Shown here in pieces: positions 62,058-64,000 of a DNA stretch of 64,000 nt. A model generated the notes under the pieces. That model was not told where the DNA came from. It saw nothing but the letters and a program-made list of their open reading frames with translations, and made no database searches. Every line of letters starts with the position of its first letter. Position 1 is the stretch's first letter. The stretch comes from CBCYMI01 sp965183855 (GTDB lineage Bacteria > Pseudomonadota > Alphaproteobacteria > Caulobacterales > Maricaulaceae). The DNA lies in NCBI GenBank assembly GCA_965183855.1, contig CBCYMI010000028.1:9732-73731 (forward strand). Direction: 5' to 3'. The translations under genes and the position numbers were made by a program.

Positions 62058-64000
62058 TTATCCATGAATCCAGTTTTGAGCCCTGATCAATTTTTGTTTC
62101 TGTGTTTTATAATGTTCTTTTCGTTCCTGATTTTCTTCAATAATAGCTTTAGGTGCTTTTTGCAGAAAGTGTTTATTTTCCAGTTTTTGATCTAGTTTTT
62201 GAATTTCTTGATCACATTTTTTAACTTCTTCATTCAAGCGTTTTTTTTCTGTTTCCAAATCAATAATTCCCTTTAGAGGAAGCGCAAATAAATGATGATT
62301 CACTATAATTTGTGCTGAATATTCAGGAAGTTCAGATCCTGTTTGATGCTCTGAAAGCCGCGCGGTTTTACAGATCATCTCCCAATGTTTGGATACCAAC
62401 GCAAAACCCATTTGATCTGAGCTTGGTTGAAAAAGTGGAATTTTTAATCCAGCAGGAATACGCATTTCTGTTCTGACAGAACGGATTTCTCCAATTAATT
62501 CAATCATCTGATCAATCTGATTGATTTTTTCTGGCTCAAAAACTGTCAGATCCTGTTGTTTAGGCCAGCTTTCAGAAATTAACATAGAAGCTCGTTTATG
62601 AGGCGCAATAAGAATTTTTTCCCAAATTTCTTCTGTAATATAGGGCATAAAAGGATGTAAGAGTTTAAGGCAATGATCAAGAATATAGGCTGCGGTATTT
62701 TTAGCTTCTGTTTTTAAGTCTTGATTTTCTCCTAATAAAACAGGTTTCACCAGCTCAAGATACCAATCACAATAAATCCCCCAGATAAAATGATAAATCT
62801 CGTTTGTAGCTTCATTAAAGCGCATTTGTTGAAAGGCTTGATCAATTTTCTGAAGGCTTTCCTGTAATTTATAAAAAATCCATAGATTAAGATCCAGTCT
62901 TAAATTCTGAGGTTTGATTTCTTGCTCAGCGACACATTCATGCAATTGGCAAAATCGTGCTGCATTCCATAATTTTGTTGTAAAATTTCGATATCCGACA
63001 ATTCGAGATTCAGATAATCTAAGATCTTGCCCTTGTGTGGTCAAGGCTGCGAGTGTAAACCGTACAGCATCTGTACCATAGTGATCAATCAAGGTAAGAG
63101 GATCGACGACATTACCTTTGGATTTGGACATTTTTTGTCCTTTTTCATCTCTAACCAGCGCATGAATAAATACCTGTTTAAATGGAATTTTATTTGTAAA
63201 CTCAAGTGTTTGCATAATCATGCGAGCAACCCAGAAAAAAATAATATCAAAAGCGGTTACCAAAATGGAACCTGGTAGAAATCGGTTTAAATCTTTTGTT
63301 TTTTCTGGCCATCCAAGTGTCGCAAATGGCCATAGGGCAGAAGAAAACCAGGTATCTAGCACATCTTCATCTCTTTTTAATGCGACCTTTTTTTTATAAT
63401 ATTGCTCTGCTGAGTTTAAAGCATCTTCTTCTGACTCTGCTATGAAGCATTTCCCGTCTGGACCATACCAGGCTGGAATTTGATGACCCCACCATAATTG
63501 TCTTGAAATACACCAGGGCTGAATATGATTCATCCATTCAAAATAGGTCTTCTCCCAATGTTTAGGAATAAATTCAATTTCTTGAGATCGCACGGCTTTT
63601 ATAGCGGGTTGAGCGAGTGTTTTTGCATCGACAAACCATTGATAGGTTAAATAAGGCTCAATCACAACGGAAGAACGATCTGCATAAGGCAGGCTATGCT
63701 CAATTTCCTCAACCTGTTTTAACTGCCCTGCCTCCTCCAGCTCTTTTACAATCCGCTCTCTTGCTGTATAACGATCAAGACCTTGATAGTTCTCAGGTAC
63801 ATTTTTATTTAAATGAGCCCTTTGATCAAAAATATTAATTGGTTTAAGCTGATGTCGTTTGCCAATTTCAAAATCATTAAAATCATGAGCGGGTGTGACT
63901 TTAAGCGCGCCAGTTCCATATTCTGGATCAACATACTCATCCATAATAACCAGAACCTTGCGATTAATAATTGGAACCCAAACCTCAGCACCTTTTAAAT
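62058..64000 (-). CDS. valS: valyl-tRNA synthetase, C-terminal part (runs off the window)
   Basis: At least 647 aa; the reading frame is open to position 64000 and beyond (…KGAEVWVPIINRKVLVIMDE at the edge), so the HIGH-site region lies outside. Visible: DEYVDPEYGTGALKVTPAHD, HIQPWCISRQLWWGHQIPAW, DVLDTWFSSALWPFATLGWP, EKGQKMSKSKGNVVDP (KMSKS loop), the anticodon-binding helices, and a C-terminal coiled-coil arm (DLETEKKRLNEEVKKCDQEI…). The HDFND and DVLDTWFSSAL segments identify ValS rather than LeuRS or IleRS. Confidence 0.96.
   Translation of the reverse strand, partial: LKGAEVWVPIINRKVLVIMDEYVDPEYGTGALKVTPAHDFNDFEIGKRHQLKPINIFDQRAHLNKNVPENYQGLDRYTARERIVKELEEAGQLKQVEEIEHSLPYADRSSVVIEPYLTYQWFVDAKTLAQPAIKAVRSQEIEFIPKHWEKTYFEWMNHIQPWCISRQLWWGHQIPAWYGPDGKCFIAESEEDALNSAEQYYKKKVALKRDEDVLDTWFSSALWPFATLGWPEKTKDLNRFLPGSILVTAFDIIFFWVARMIMQTLEFTNKIPFKQVFIHALVRDEKGQKMSKSKGNVVDPLTLIDHYGTDAVRFTLAALTTQGQDLRLSESRIVGYRNFTTKLWNAARFCQLHECVAEQEIKPQNLRLDLNLWIFYKLQESLQKIDQAFQQMRFNEATNEIYHFIWGIYCDWYLELVKPVLLGENQDLKTEAKNTAAYILDHCLKLLHPFMPYITEEIWEKILIAPHKRASMLISESWPKQQDLTVFEPEKINQIDQMIELIGEIRSVRTEMRIPAGLKIPLFQPSSDQMGFALVSKHWEMICKTARLSEHQTGSELPEYSAQIIVNHHLFALPLKGIIDLETEKKRLNEEVKKCDQEIQKLDQKLENKHFLQKAPKAIIEENQERKEHYKTQKQKLIRAQNWIHG

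Overview
The window looks like a piece of chromosome from an AT-rich alphaproteobacterium that is probably host-associated or intracellular, in the manner of Holosporales or Rickettsiales relatives. The reasons are the low GC content, many frameshifted genes, very large amounts of intergenic repeat DNA, a MipZ-type division ATPase, the SPOR-dgt / erpA-xthA neighbourhood common in Alphaproteobacteria, and a tRNA-His with A73 and no encoded G-1. The lineage is inferred; nothing here names a species.

Layout. 0-4.5 kb: a decayed phage or gene-transfer-agent tail and lysis block (frameshifted tail fibre, fibre accessory protein, M15 endolysin, three-helix holin, XhlA-like protein). 4.8-11.1 kb: phhA, a SIMPL protein, an AsmA protein and an M48 metalloprotease, with about 1.1 kb of repeats in between. 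11.8-16 kb: tRNA-His, a 1-kb hairpin-repeat array, a twice-frameshifted glycosyltransferase and a 39-bp minisatellite. 16.1-23 kb: a complete trp operon, trpL-E-(mini-ORF)-G-D-CF-B-A. It has a leader peptide with tandem Trp codons, an attenuator, and two compensating indels in trpE. 23-28 kb: a LuxR-type response regulator, rodA and a TonB-dependent receptor broken by two frameshifts. 29-37.7 kb: clpA-clpS, a PBP5-type carboxypeptidase with a SPOR domain, mipZ, panC, an HPt protein and an ExbB/ExbD pair. 46-50.6 kb: a VapBC-like module with a broken toxin, then mreC-mreD-mrdA. 56.5-64 kb: SPOR protein, dgt, erpA, xthA, a DUF3137 protein and the 3' part of valS.

Two features stand out. First, between 28 and 56 kb there are eight small minus-strand genes whose products share an almost invariant 28-residue double-glycine leader but have at least four unrelated cores. 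The cores are Gly/Ala-rich, a single hydrophobic helix, or Cys-containing with a lipobox. Each gene is followed by a candidate partner: a small basic membrane protein, a membrane-anchored HExxH metalloprotease, a secreted BAAT/acyl-CoA-thioesterase-like hydrolase, or an internally duplicated membrane protein. A CPBP protease lies nearby. This looks like an expanded, recombining set of bacteriocin or peptide-effector cassettes. The exporter is not in the window.

Second, a modular family of hairpin repeats (units of about 78, 83 and 91 bp) fills most spacers between 0 and 56 kb. Every unit I read is in the same orientation whatever the direction of the neighbouring genes. Each unit carries small hairpins and usually ends in a short GC-rich stem followed by T residues, so the arrays resemble strings of intrinsic terminators. 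Some gene 3' ends (endolysin, ExbD, glycosyltransferase, probably trpA) are built from repeat sequence.
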